Part shown: positions 36,101 through 43,808 of the stretch, piece by piece | Numbering within the stretch: position 1 is the first letter of the stretch | How the letters are laid out: each line of letters starts with the position of its first letter | DNA from: an uncultured Nonlabens sp. | GTDB taxonomy: Bacteria; Bacteroidota; Bacteroidia; Flavobacteriales; Flavobacteriaceae | DNA length: 64,000 bases | Assembly: GCF_947495285.1 (NCBI RefSeq) | Contig: NZ_CANLXZ010000014.1 | Span: forward strand, 25,399-89,398 | Direction of reading: 5' to 3' | The notes under the pieces: model-generated | What the model saw: only the letters and a program-made list of their open reading frames with translations | Databases searched by the model: none | Told to the model about the DNA's origin: nothing | Position numbers and translations under genes: made by a program

Positions 36101-37297
36101 TCCTGCCTCATTTGTAGTATTACCAAAACGCTCTGAAGTCGTTACTTCTATTTGATTAAGACTCGCCGCCATAGGAAAATCCACTGGCACTTCTGTAATT
36201 AACCAATCGATATCTTCAGTACCTCCAAAACCATTCATCGCATAAGCCCCAGACTCACATACCCACACATCATTACCAGCTTGATCAAAAGCGACCCATT
36301 TACTACCACCGCAATCATTAAAACTCTCTATATAAGGTAAAGAAATAGGTGCAATATCATCTTCTAAAACTGTTAGTGTAAATGTATTATTTGTACCAGC
36401 AGCAGCCATATCGCCACCTAACACGTTTTGAATTTCAAAGGTAAAATCTTTGTCCAGTTCTTCAATCATATCATCAGTAATGGTTATAGTTACTGTTTGA
36501 TTCACAGAACTACCTGCAGGAAATGCAACGGATTGAGTAGTATAGTTATCAATACTACTAGCCGTACCAGATGTAAGAATAACATCTGCCGTGGTAGCAT
36601 TACTTGTAGACTCATTAGAGATAGAAACCGTAAGATCTACAATACCAACATCTTCGTTTACCGTTAAAGAGTTAGGGTCAAATTGTAGCGATGTCGTTGC
36701 AGGGCCATTATTTACTGCAAATGAAGTACTACTCAATCCACCTAACGAGTTACCGTTTGTATTATAATTTGTTGAGTCCTGAAATAATTGAAATAATGTA
36801 ACCGAATCACCAGATCTAACACCTTGGTAATCTCCATTATCTGCTCCAATTAACAATTGTGGTCCAGCATAAAAGTTACCGATATCACCACTATCTTCTC
36901 CTATAGCAAATAGAATCGTAGATGGAGATGATAAAGTACCTTGATAAGCTGTGACACCATCACCACTATTACCTAAAACCATAGCACCGTCAGAAGTTGA
37001 CGAGAAATTAACCTCTGCCCCATTACTATCTCCTATAATCACTGTTCCTGCTACATAACCTGTGGTAGGAACTGTATACAAGACAGTACCTTCGTTAGTG
37101 GAGAAAGTAGTCCCACCGAATTCTTCATCGGTAAAATATATTTCAGTCCCTGGGAGCATATCTACCAATACTACAAATGAAAAAACTTCATCATTTGTAT
37201 CTAAACCTATCAAAGCCAAATCGCCCTGGTTTAAAACAGTTTGCGCAATGGTAAGATTGCATAGCATCAACCCTACAAAAAGTAAAAATTTTTTCAT
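33191..37297 (-). CDS. large T9SS-secreted multidomain protein
   Basis: The 1,368-residue secreted protein has signal peptide MKKFLLFVGLMLCNLTIAQ, an N-terminal domain around FYFTDEEF-type strands (residues 20-190), a Calx-beta domain (about 205-310, LTVNEDVGIVDLTVSISNE), a choice-of-anchor J-like domain (about 318-475, ESFNDCGGSKWVAFD...DWLITEVPVDF), Ig/fibronectin-like repeats and beta-rich repeats. It ends in a T9SS type A sorting domain (VYPNPVNGDRM ... GVYLLRVEQDN). It is probably cell-surface or extracellular, possibly an adhesin. Its place inside the polysaccharide locus is unusual. A near-exact palindrome copy (33431) encodes AFAEA. Confidence 0.88.
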   Translation of the reverse strand: MKKFLLFVGLMLCNLTIAQTVLNQGDLALIGLDTNDEVFSFVVLVDMLPGTEIYFTDEEFGGTTFSTNEGTVLYTVPTTGYVAGTVIIGDSNGAEVNFSSTSDGAMVLGNSGDGVTAYQGTLSSPSTILFAIGEDSGDIGNFYAGPQLLIGADNGDYQGVRSGDSVTLFQLFQDSTNYNTNGNSLGGLSSTSFAVNNGPATTSLQFDPNSLTVNEDVGIVDLTVSISNESTSNATTADVILTSGTASSIDNYTTQSVAFPAGSSVNQTVTITITDDMIEELDKDFTFEIQNVLGGDMAAAGTNNTFTLTVLEDDIAPISLPYIESFNDCGGSKWVAFDQAGNDVWVCESGAYAMNGFGGTEDIDWLITEVPVDFPMAASLNQIEVTTSERFGNTTNEAGEFLLRYSTDYNGAGDPTMATWTDLIFNPNNTSSGSSASASSVATVDASAIQGQAYIAFLYDNTGLGAEEWIVEEINITTLPADANLAPSITNILNSPSAPTSTELVTVNVDVTDADGLSSVELQYGFASGVYDQTPIAMVLSSGDTYQANIPAQVDGTTVFYQIVAIDANASPETATSVEQNYIVLDPQPQGLQIDVIDRAYLIDFDNTVANVNNGTFDGSGFLTVPAVGQLDADAFAIDGLQDATTNFGEEQSGNDFGKGFSDGGVSSGGIYAFEVAVGDYALGVQPTGRDFTPGTVFFRFTNNTGTVVTDLSVAYDFYVFDNENRANDFRFSHGADVSSLTEVTGAALSSMLGQDAIEEWKRNAVAMDLTGLNIAAGDTYVLAWSSVDSGSGSSDEIALDNIQLIANPSIQKIALSGVLESLTLLGDVSLGNTTQVNGFLNLISGDLTTNNNLTLKSINGKSAVVREVLAGTVTGDVIVEQFYPAQRAFRFIGSSVDMTGSLFDNWQQGGLNVGDTGYVPETGMHITGGTIADGFDASGSNNPSAFSFNEGTQLWESISTLNGEATNSTNLTAGDALRVLIRGDRSVSLTTAGTVPSNTTLISTGSLYLGDFTASGLSTVEGSFNFVGNPYQAQVNLNSVLNDAATQDINANQYYAWDPTIGTRGAYVTHDFVLGNSNTTSDVNEFIQPGQAFFVSTTEDGRNAAALEPSISFKESHKSTSFETSNTYRNSNVNEQISINLYTDQELLSANKARDGVLISFNFNESTAISTNGALKLLNPDENLSIEALNSSFSIMQRVAPVDNEIIPLKLNGLTASNYTFDINNTFTNLQTLFVDHFLGTETLLVNGSNLIRVSFDSTHTASLNENRFELKFINSTLSVGDIAFAEAVQVYPNPVNGDRMTIANLIVGEAVKFSIYNVLGQLVVSYQKESTNGSETVSSMNNLSDGVYLLRVEQDNAATTIKFVKN
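33431..33446. repeat. iterated palindrome, one-mismatch copy inside T9SS gene
   Basis: CGCTTCCGCGAAAGCG differs by one base. It encodes I-A-F-A-E-A in the linker before the sorting domain. Confidence 0.78.
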
Positions 37298-37315
37298 GAC
37301 ATTTATTTAAGGCCA

Positions 37316-37323
37316 CAAAATTA
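37316..37323 (-). promoter_or_regulatory. -7 promoter box for the T9SS gene
   Basis: The minus strand reads TAATTTTG (TAnnTTTG), 18 bases before the ATG at 37297. No -33 box was identified. Confidence 0.45.
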
Positions 37324-37478
37324 ATTTCATTATTTTTCTTTAGAGATGAAGTTAGATTAACTCTTTGTTAAGATGTTAAATCTGATTGCAAAAATAATGA
37401 TCAAAAACATGTTTTAAAACACCTCTTTATCTTTTAAAAGAACGACTTAAACCATTAATCTAATATAAGAACAATACA

Positions 37479-37500
37479 GCCAGTGTTTTAAAGCACCGGC
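37479..37500 (-). terminator. possible terminator after the PglE-like gene
   Basis: GCCGGTG and CACTGGC pair (one mismatch, loop CTTTAAAA) on the minus strand, about 30 bases after the aminotransferase stop. The following tract is only moderately T-rich. Confidence 0.4.
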
Positions 37501-37530
37501 CGTAGTAAAATGTAAATAATATGAAGAATT

Positions 37531-38673
37531 TTATTTGCTGAATAAAGATTTTATTGAAACGGAGATTCTATCCCTATCAGCATCAGTTAAATTAGAACCA
37601 GACGGCAAGCATAAGCCATTTTCAAATAAAGTTTCACAAACTTTATTACCATAATAAGGATAGTCCTTATAAAGGGGCTGCATGTGCATAGGCTTCCATA
37701 AGGGTCTAGATTCTATGTTATCCTTTTCTAGAGCGAGTCTTATATCTTCTCTAGAGATACCACCTGTTTTTGATGCATCTACTAGAATAGCACTCAACCA
37801 GTGGTTAGAGCGCACTGTATCATCTTGTTCTTTAAGTACCTCAACACCTTCTATGTTATTAAATATATCTTGATAAAAGGCATTCATAGCTCTTCTTAAA
37901 TCGATATGTTTATCAAGAACTTCCATTTGTCCTCTACCTATACCTGCACTTATGTTACTCATGCGATAGTTATAACCTACCTCACTATGTTGATAATGTG
38001 GCGCTGCATCACGGGCTTGTGTTGCTAGAAAAATGGCTTTATCTTTAACTTCATTGGTCTTACATACCATGGCACCACCACCACTAGTAGTTATAATTTT
38101 ATTTCCATTAAAACTTAGTATTCCATAGTCACCAAAAGTTCCACATTTCTGACCTTTGTAAGTACTTCCTAAAGCTTCTGCACTGTCTTCTATAATTGGT
38201 ATTTGTTTCGCTTTCGCGAAAGCGTGAATCTCATCAACCCTATACGGCATACCATATAAATGTACCGCTAGAATGGCTTTGGGCTTTTTACCGTTTGCAA
38301 TGCGATCTTCTACGGCCTGTATCAATGCTTGTGGACACATATTCCAGGTATGCTCTTCACTATCTACCATAATAGGAATGGCACCTAAATACAGTACTGG
38401 ATTTGTAGTACCACAAAAAGTAAAGCTTTGACATATCACCTCGTCACCTGGACCTACACCTGCTTGAACAAGTGCTAGATGTATAGCAGCTGTGCCACTG
38501 CTTAGAGCAGCCACATGAGAATCCTGACCTTGATAAGATTCTAAATCTTTTTCAAAACCGGTTACGTTAGGTCCTAATGGAGCGACCCAATTGGTATCAA
38601 AAGCTTCTTTTACAAATCCACGTTCTGCACCGCCCATGTGTGGTGAAGAAAGCCATATTTTATCTTGAGACAT
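37531..38673 (-). CDS. DegT/DnrJ/EryC1 (PglE-like) sugar aminotransferase
   Basis: This 380-residue PLP sugar aminotransferase adds an amino group at C4 of a 4-keto-6-deoxy-HexNAc. Motifs: SSGTAAIHLALVQAGVGPGD, SFTFCGTTNPV, EDSAEALGSTYKG and the PLP lysine in SFNGNKIITTSGGGAMV. Together with the PglF-like dehydratase (30985) and PglD-like acetyltransferase (39251) it would make UDP-N,N'-diacetylbacillosamine. An exact palindrome copy at 38209 is read as AFAKA. A -7 box at 38692 indicates it has its own promoter. Confidence 0.9.
   Translation of the reverse strand: MSQDKIWLSSPHMGGAERGFVKEAFDTNWVAPLGPNVTGFEKDLESYQGQDSHVAALSSGTAAIHLALVQAGVGPGDEVICQSFTFCGTTNPVLYLGAIPIMVDSEEHTWNMCPQALIQAVEDRIANGKKPKAILAVHLYGMPYRVDEIHAFAKAKQIPIIEDSAEALGSTYKGQKCGTFGDYGILSFNGNKIITTSGGGAMVCKTNEVKDKAIFLATQARDAAPHYQHSEVGYNYRMSNISAGIGRGQMEVLDKHIDLRRAMNAFYQDIFNNIEGVEVLKEQDDTVRSNHWLSAILVDASKTGGISREDIRLALEKDNIESRPLWKPMHMQPLYKDYPYYGNKVCETLFENGLCLPSGSNLTDADRDRISVSIKSLFSK
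38209..38224. repeat. iterated palindrome, copy inside PglE-like gene
   Basis: CGCTTTCGCGAAAGCG is perfect over 16 bp and encodes H-A-F-A-K-A-K. The next exact copy to the right is more than 12 kb away. Confidence 0.9.
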
Positions 38674-38691
38674 AGTCGTATTTTATTTAAG

Positions 38692-38699
38692 CAAAGATA
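38692..38699 (-). promoter_or_regulatory. -7 promoter box for the PglE-like gene
   Basis: The minus strand reads TATCTTTG (TAnnTTTG), 18 bases before the ATG at 38673 and just after the stop of the preceding sugar transferase. Confidence 0.5.
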
Positions 38700-38701
38700 G
38701 T

Positions 38702-39247
38702 TTAGTTAAAAAGAGATTTTATAGTAAGGCCTATGATTTTTAAATCATACCAGAAACTCCGTTTTTTTAGGTAATCTAAGTTCATTCTGACCTTATCAGG
38801 AAATATAATAGTGTCGTTATACAGAAGAGAATCTGCTTGTTGAGCAAGCAGCTGCTCCTCATTACGGTACTTAATAGCCGCTAGACTAGTTAAACCAGGT
38901 TTAAGGATAAGTACCTTTCTTTGTTCACCCTTGAGCACATCATAATAACCAGGTACATCTGGTCTAGGCCCTACAAAGGACATGTCACCTTTAAGAATAT
39001 TTAATAATTGAGGCAACTCATCTATTTTACTCTTTCTAAGTATGCGGCCTATATAAGTTACCTTACCATTAATCATGGTTTGTAACTTATAAATAGTGAA
39101 TGGCTTACCATCTTGCCCTATTCTTATTTGGGTAAAAACACCAGTAGATCTGGTAGATAATGCTGCTAATATTAATGAAATCGATAGAAATGGAAGGAGT
39201 GTAAATAATAAAAAGATAGCTGTTAAAACATTTAATGCTTTCGGCAT
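38702..39247 (-). CDS. short monotopic phosphoglycosyltransferase (divergent)
   Basis: The 181-residue bacterial sugar transferase (Pfam Bac_transf type) has an N-terminal re-entrant hydrophobic helix (residues 5-30), FTQIRIGQDGKPFTIYKLQTM, the catalytic acidic pair in SKIDELPQLLNILKGDMSFVGPRP, then a divergent tail (GLTSLAAIKYRNEEQLL instead of the usual GITGWAQVNGRN). It moves a sugar 1-phosphate from a nucleotide sugar to undecaprenyl phosphate. A second member is encoded at 39837, so this one may start a different glycan or use another sugar. Confidence 0.85.
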   Translation of the reverse strand: MPKALNVLTAIFLLFTLLPFLSISLILAALSTRSTGVFTQIRIGQDGKPFTIYKLQTMINGKVTYIGRILRKSKIDELPQLLNILKGDMSFVGPRPDVPGYYDVLKGEQRKVLILKPGLTSLAAIKYRNEEQLLAQQADSLLYNDTIIFPDKVRMNLDYLKKRSFWYDLKIIGLTIKSLFN

Positions 39248-39250
39248 TTT

Positions 39251-39844
39251 TTATTTTTTTATAACACGCCCTGGATTCCCTACCATAGTGACTCCATTAG
39301 CCACATCTTTTAAGACAACAGTTCCTGCGCCTATAGTACACCTATCTCCTATCTTAACTCCTGGTATAACTACGGCACCTGCTCCTATGTGCGTTCCTCT
39401 TCCTACTGTAACTCCACCACAAATTGTTGCATTAGGAGAAATATGTACAAAGTCTTCTATGATACAATCATGCTCTACTATAGCTCCTGTATTAATGATA
39501 CTATTGCACTTAATGGTTGAACTAGCATTTACTACAGCACTTGCCGCTACTATTGTTCCAGTGGCTATATGAACATTAGACGCTATAATTGCAGTATCAT
39601 GAACAAGCGCAACAATTATGTTGTTAGGGCATTGTGAAGCTATTTTTTCTCTTATGGTATTATCTCCTATTGCTATAACATATTTACCACCTTTGGGAAG
39701 AGATTTGAAAACTTTATAAGATTCAAAAGTTTCTAGTATAGGATTATCATCTATGAATCCCGATATCTTAAATCCTAGCCTTACAGCAATATCCAGAACT
39801 ACTTTTCCGTGACCACTAGCACCATATATGTAAATTTCATCCAT
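39251..39844 (-). CDS. PglD-like sugar O/N-acetyltransferase
   Basis: The 197-residue left-handed beta-helix acetyltransferase has an N-terminal Rossmann-like UDP-sugar domain (IYIYGASGHGKVVLDIA) followed by hexapeptide repeats (AIIASNVHIATGTIVAASAV, GGVTVGRGTHIGAGAVVIPG) and the conserved His in AIVEHDCIIEDFVHISP. PglD N-acetylates the 4-amino sugar in bacillosamine synthesis. The start at 39844 (MDEIY) gives an eight-base overlap with the upstream gene; the longer frame to 39859 has an extra five residues. It fits between the PglC-like and PglE-like genes. Confidence 0.87.
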   Translation of the reverse strand: MDEIYIYGASGHGKVVLDIAVRLGFKISGFIDDNPILETFESYKVFKSLPKGGKYVIAIGDNTIREKIASQCPNNIIVALVHDTAIIASNVHIATGTIVAASAVVNASSTIKCNSIINTGAIVEHDCIIEDFVHISPNATICGGVTVGRGTHIGAGAVVIPGVKIGDRCTIGAGTVVLKDVANGVTMVGNPGRVIKK

Positions 39845-40445
39845 TTCCTGAACCTTCAAACTTAGTCATAGTTGCTTGCCCGTCTTGACTTATTCCTTCA
39901 GAAACAAACACCTTTTTTACTGTTTTTAAAATAATTTTTAAATCTAAACTAAATGATTGATGATCCACATACCAAACATCTAATTTAAATTTCTCTTCCC
40001 AACTTATAGCATTACGACCATTTACTTGAGCCCAACCGGTAATTCCAGGTTTTACATCATGTCTTCTTGCTTGTTCTTTTGAATATAATTCAAGGTAAGC
40101 TGGTAATAATGGTCTAGGACCTACAATACTCATATCACCTTTAATCACATTGAGTAATTGAGGAATTTCATCTAGAGATGTTTTTCTTACTATTTTACCT
40201 ACTGTGGTTAACCTTAATTGATCAGATAAAAGGTTGCCTTCTTTATCTTTTTTATCATTCATTGTTTTAAACTTGATAATCTTAAAAAGATTTCCATGCT
40301 TACCTGGTCTCGTTTGAAAGAAAAAGGGTTTTCCAGAGTTTGCTATTGCTAGAAAAATTAGGAGAATAACAAGAACTGGAAAGAGCAATCCTAGTGCTAC
40401 AAACGCAACTAAAAAATCTAAAATAAACTTTACAATTTTATACAT
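39837..40445 (-). CDS. PglC-like undecaprenyl-phosphate sugar-1-phosphate transferase
   Basis: The 202-residue monotopic phosphoglycosyltransferase has the full family pattern: N-terminal hydrophobic helix, FFQTRPGKHGNLFKIIKFKTM, TSLDEIPQLLNVIKGDMSIVGPRP with the catalytic Asp-Glu, and KPGITGWAQVNGRNAISW. The length matches Campylobacter PglC, which transfers diNAcBac 1-phosphate to undecaprenyl phosphate. With PglD- and PglE-like neighbours that substrate is likely here. It would start assembly of the repeat unit on the inner membrane. Confidence 0.9.
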   Translation of the reverse strand: MYKIVKFILDFLVAFVALGLLFPVLVILLIFLAIANSGKPFFFQTRPGKHGNLFKIIKFKTMNDKKDKEGNLLSDQLRLTTVGKIVRKTSLDEIPQLLNVIKGDMSIVGPRPLLPAYLELYSKEQARRHDVKPGITGWAQVNGRNAISWEEKFKLDVWYVDHQSFSLDLKIILKTVKKVFVSEGISQDGQATMTKFEGSGNG

Positions 40446-40447
40446 TT

Positions 40448-41611
40448 TTAATTTTTTTTTGAATCTATGAATGATTCATATTCTTTTAAAATTTCATTCC
40501 ATATTTCCTTGCGATCGTAATTCTTAACTATTCTTGTTCTGGTATTTTTTTTCAAAACGGCAAATAACTCCTGATCATTAAACATTTGTTCCATAGCTTG
40601 TTCTAGAGGAAGATACCGTTTTACCGGCACAATAAGTCCGTTTTTACCATTTTCAATTATTTCATTACAGCCATTAATATTAGAAACTATACATGGCAAT
40701 TCCATAGCTGCCGCCTGCAATACAACGTTAGGAAAACCTTCTCGATAGGAAGGAAAAACTAAAGCACTTGAGGCTGCAAAATAAGGACGCACATCTGTTT
40801 GATATCCTGTTGATATAATTTTAGGGTGTTCATTAATATGTTTTAAAGTTATTGAATCTAAAGGATCTAGTTCTGTTTCTAAAGGACCTACTAATAACAA
40901 TGACACTTTATCATGATTATTAGAAATAGATACAAAAGCTTTAATTAGTTCATTTATTCCCTTATCACCTACTAATCTACCGACAAAAATGAATACAAAA
41001 TCTTCAGAAGATATATTAAACGACTCCTTTAAAACCAAGCTATCATTTACCGAATACTTATTAGGATCAAAGTATGTCGTGTCTATACCGTTTGAACTAC
41101 CGTTACCGATAATCTTTATTTTTTCTGTTGATGTTAATTTTTCATTAACTATAAATTCCTTAAGTCCTTGTGAATTAGGATAAACTTTTGTGGCACAAGA
41201 ATAAGTTAATTTTTCTACAATATTTAAAACCTTCCTTTTTACTCCTCCAGCTTCCATTAACGGCAATCCAGCGACAGTATGAAGTCTTATAGGCACTCTA
41301 GCAATATATGCAGATAACATACCTACTATACCAGCTTTGGGAGTATGAGAATGAACAATTTGAGGTCGTTCCTTTCTTAAGTATTTAACTAGTTTAAAGA
41401 CAGCAACTAGGTCTTTTAAAGGTGTAATTTTTCTTGTAAGTTCTAAACAGTGAGTTTTCACACCTTCCTTATCACCATAAACATTAAGCCGCTTTTCCTC
41501 TGAAGAAATAGCAGTGACATCAAAGTGTTGACTCATAAAAGAAAGTTGACCTTCTAAAAGTTTTTCTAAAGAAATAGGGACCGTTGTGATACGTACTAAC
41601 TTATGCCTCAT
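40448..41611 (-). CDS. glycosyltransferase family 4
   Basis: The 387-residue GT-B transferase has an N-terminal acceptor domain (VHSHTPKAGIVGMLSAYIARV, with the HTPKAG glycine turn) and the C-terminal donor site FVFIFVGRLVGDKGINELIKA, followed by the EGFPNVVLQAAAMELPCIVS motif with the nucleotide-sugar-binding Glu. The HSHTPKAG segment resembles PglA/WbpY-type enzymes that extend lipid-linked acetamido sugars. It sits two bases upstream of the PglC-like gene, so it likely adds the second sugar of the repeat unit. Confidence 0.88.
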   Translation of the reverse strand: MRHKLVRITTVPISLEKLLEGQLSFMSQHFDVTAISSEEKRLNVYGDKEGVKTHCLELTRKITPLKDLVAVFKLVKYLRKERPQIVHSHTPKAGIVGMLSAYIARVPIRLHTVAGLPLMEAGGVKRKVLNIVEKLTYSCATKVYPNSQGLKEFIVNEKLTSTEKIKIIGNGSSNGIDTTYFDPNKYSVNDSLVLKESFNISSEDFVFIFVGRLVGDKGINELIKAFVSISNNHDKVSLLLVGPLETELDPLDSITLKHINEHPKIISTGYQTDVRPYFAASSALVFPSYREGFPNVVLQAAAMELPCIVSNINGCNEIIENGKNGLIVPVKRYLPLEQAMEQMFNDQELFAVLKKNTRTRIVKNYDRKEIWNEILKEYESFIDSKKN

Positions 41612-42683
41612 TTAAAAGTTTTTTATAAAAATTCATATAATGCAAAACCATCTTATTAATATCAAAATCTTTTGCCCTTTCTAGTGACAAAAATGACATT
41701 TTTTTATAAAATTCTTTATCATCATAAAGCTTCAAAATCTCTTGTTTCAAATCATCTTCATTGTTTTTCTCAAACAGTAATCCATAATCTTTAACAATCT
41801 CCCGTATGCCAACTATATCACTAGCTATAACTGGAAGACCAGCTGCCATACCTTCCACTATTGCTAGTCCAAAACCTTCACGATTAGATGATAAAACAGC
41901 AACGTCTGCATAGTTCAATAGTTCTGTGATGTCATAACGATTTCCTAAAAAAACAACTCTATCATCCAATTTCAATGAACTAACCAACTTTTTATGCTCT
42001 TCAATAAGAATTCCATCACCCACTAAAATTAATTTTATTTGTTCTGGCAATAATGATAAAGACCTAATAATTGATGCTTGATCCTTTTCTTTACGAAAAC
42101 TAGAAATTTGAATTAATTTAAAATCCTCTGGTTTAAAAAACAAATAATCTCCTTGCAGACTAGAGCTGAATGCATTAACATCAATACCATTATTTATCAC
42201 AACTAAACCCTTAAAAACATTCAAATGTTTCTCAAGATTTACCTTAACATCGCTAGTAATACAAACTATCAGATCAATTTTTTTATAAATAAATCTATCA
42301 ATTATTTTGAATAATACCTTATCTCTTCTTCGATTTCCTGTACTATGTTCTGTATAAATTAATTTAACTCTAGAAAAGCTCATGCACTTAGCTATAACTA
42401 CCCAATAAAGAGCGGGAAATAAATGAACATGGATTAAATCATATTTTTTTAAAAAAGGAATAATTTTAAGTATCAAAAAAGGATTGTAAATACTACCAGA
42501 AGTTAAACCTGTAATGTTATTGGACGATTTAGTCTCTAACAGTTTCCAAAACTCGGTCTTTTCTGATTTTAACGATAAAACATCTACGGTTATTTTTTGT
42601 GTTTGATATAATGGAATACTATCCGCTACTAACTTCTCAGCTCCTCCAGTTGATAGGCTATTAATTATATGAAGAACTTTCAT
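41601..42683 (-). CDS. glycosyltransferase family 4
   Basis: This 360-residue GT-B transferase begins VLHIINSLSTGGAEKLVAD, and the donor-site motifs are ISSFRKEKDQASIIRSL and SNREGFGLAIVEGMAAGLPVIAS. It overlaps the next GT gene by 11 bases and has AT-rich codon usage like the rest of the 41-50 kb block. Sugar specificity is unknown. It likely acts in the cytosol on the lipid-linked repeat unit. Confidence 0.88.
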   Translation of the reverse strand: MKVLHIINSLSTGGAEKLVADSIPLYQTQKITVDVLSLKSEKTEFWKLLETKSSNNITGLTSGSIYNPFLILKIIPFLKKYDLIHVHLFPALYWVVIAKCMSFSRVKLIYTEHSTGNRRRDKVLFKIIDRFIYKKIDLIVCITSDVKVNLEKHLNVFKGLVVINNGIDVNAFSSSLQGDYLFFKPEDFKLIQISSFRKEKDQASIIRSLSLLPEQIKLILVGDGILIEEHKKLVSSLKLDDRVVFLGNRYDITELLNYADVAVLSSNREGFGLAIVEGMAAGLPVIASDIVGIREIVKDYGLLFEKNNEDDLKQEILKLYDDKEFYKKMSFLSLERAKDFDINKMVLHYMNFYKKLLNEA

Positions 42684-42695
42684 TATATTTAGAAA

Positions 42696-43808
42696 TTAAT
42701 TTTTCATGTCATGTTGATCATTAAAACTCTTAATATCAAATCTTTCTAAAATTAAAAAAATAAGATAAAAAATAATAACGTCATTAAAACCTGTGAAAAA
42801 AAGTTTATCTGAAAGCCCTCTTATCAACAAGACAAGTAACAGTCCTTTATAAAACAAGTCTCCTCCTTTTTTAAACAAAGCTTTAAAAATATAAAAAAAT
42901 ATAACTAGTGAAAAAATACCGAAGTAATAATGCGCATTTAGAAATGAATTATGCAAATTAAATTCAAGATCTGAGTAAACACTATTATTGTCCAACGAAA
43001 CACCGAGAATAAAATTGATTATACTATCAAACATGTCATTCAAATAACTAAATACAACTATTTCTCGTGACGAATCCTCCAGACCTCTATCCTTTAGTTT
43101 AAATAGGGATAAATCTATAAAATTGGTTACCACAAACTGAAGTCCATAAGCTGCAGATATTATAGATGAAATAAGTAATACAACTCCATACTTTAATGTT
43201 TTTATGAAATCAAGTTTTACTAATTTCATAAAAACAATTAATGATAGTAGTAAGGCTGATGTTAAAATCCCAGCCCTACCTATACAATATAAAGATATAG
43301 TCATAGAAAGTAAAGCTGGCCATAATGGAATTTTTTTCTGGTATCTATATTTTTCGATATAGTAATGTATTACTAAAATAAGACAGTAAAAACTAACTAT
43401 ATTTCTACTTCTATTTACGAAAATGTCATTTGCATCACCACCTGGAATTACGTGGAGCAAAACAACAGCTGAATAGATAACTAAAAGTAATAGCTGTATC
43501 TGTGAGCCTATTTTTTTTTGTTGATATGATAATAATAAAATGGGATAGAACATAAAAAATAGTCCTAAACTGGCATTATTATACGAATCACGCAAAACAA
43601 AACTGATCATCGATATCAGACTAAAAAGAACAAAAAATTTAACATTGTTAAAATTTGCTTTCAAAAATTTAAATTCAAGAATAGAGATAATAACTAAGTA
43701 CATCAGTAAAATCTCTTTTGGAAAAAGATCTGGATTTATAAGTATCCCGTAAAATATCAAAAAATAAATAATAATGTAGAGCTTATATTTTAGAAGTTCA
43801 ATTTTCAT
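42696..43808 (-). CDS. Wzy/O-antigen polymerase-like membrane protein
   Basis: The 370-residue polytopic membrane protein has about ten hydrophobic helices and a larger periplasmic loop around residues 230-280 (LKDRGLEDSSREIVVF and NNSVYSDLEFNLHNSFLNAHYY). The HNSFL motif in that loop is typical of Wzy/WaaL-type enzymes. With a Wzx gene two genes upstream, it most likely polymerises the repeat unit on the periplasmic face. The family is poorly conserved, so this rests on topology, the loop motif and position. It overlaps the sialyltransferase-like gene by four bases (ATGA). Confidence 0.75.
   Translation of the reverse strand: MKIELLKYKLYIIIYFLIFYGILINPDLFPKEILLMYLVIISILEFKFLKANFNNVKFFVLFSLISMISFVLRDSYNNASLGLFFMFYPILLLSYQQKKIGSQIQLLLLVIYSAVVLLHVIPGGDANDIFVNRSRNIVSFYCLILVIHYYIEKYRYQKKIPLWPALLSMTISLYCIGRAGILTSALLLSLIVFMKLVKLDFIKTLKYGVVLLISSIISAAYGLQFVVTNFIDLSLFKLKDRGLEDSSREIVVFSYLNDMFDSIINFILGVSLDNNSVYSDLEFNLHNSFLNAHYYFGIFSLVIFFYIFKALFKKGGDLFYKGLLLVLLIRGLSDKLFFTGFNDVIIFYLIFLILERFDIKSFNDQHDMKN

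Noticed and set aside
36428..36667. Plus-strand open frame rich in Arg, Asn and Cys across the T9SS gene
   Set aside because: It is antisense to the Calx-beta region of a convincing 1,368-residue protein and has no domain or promoter.
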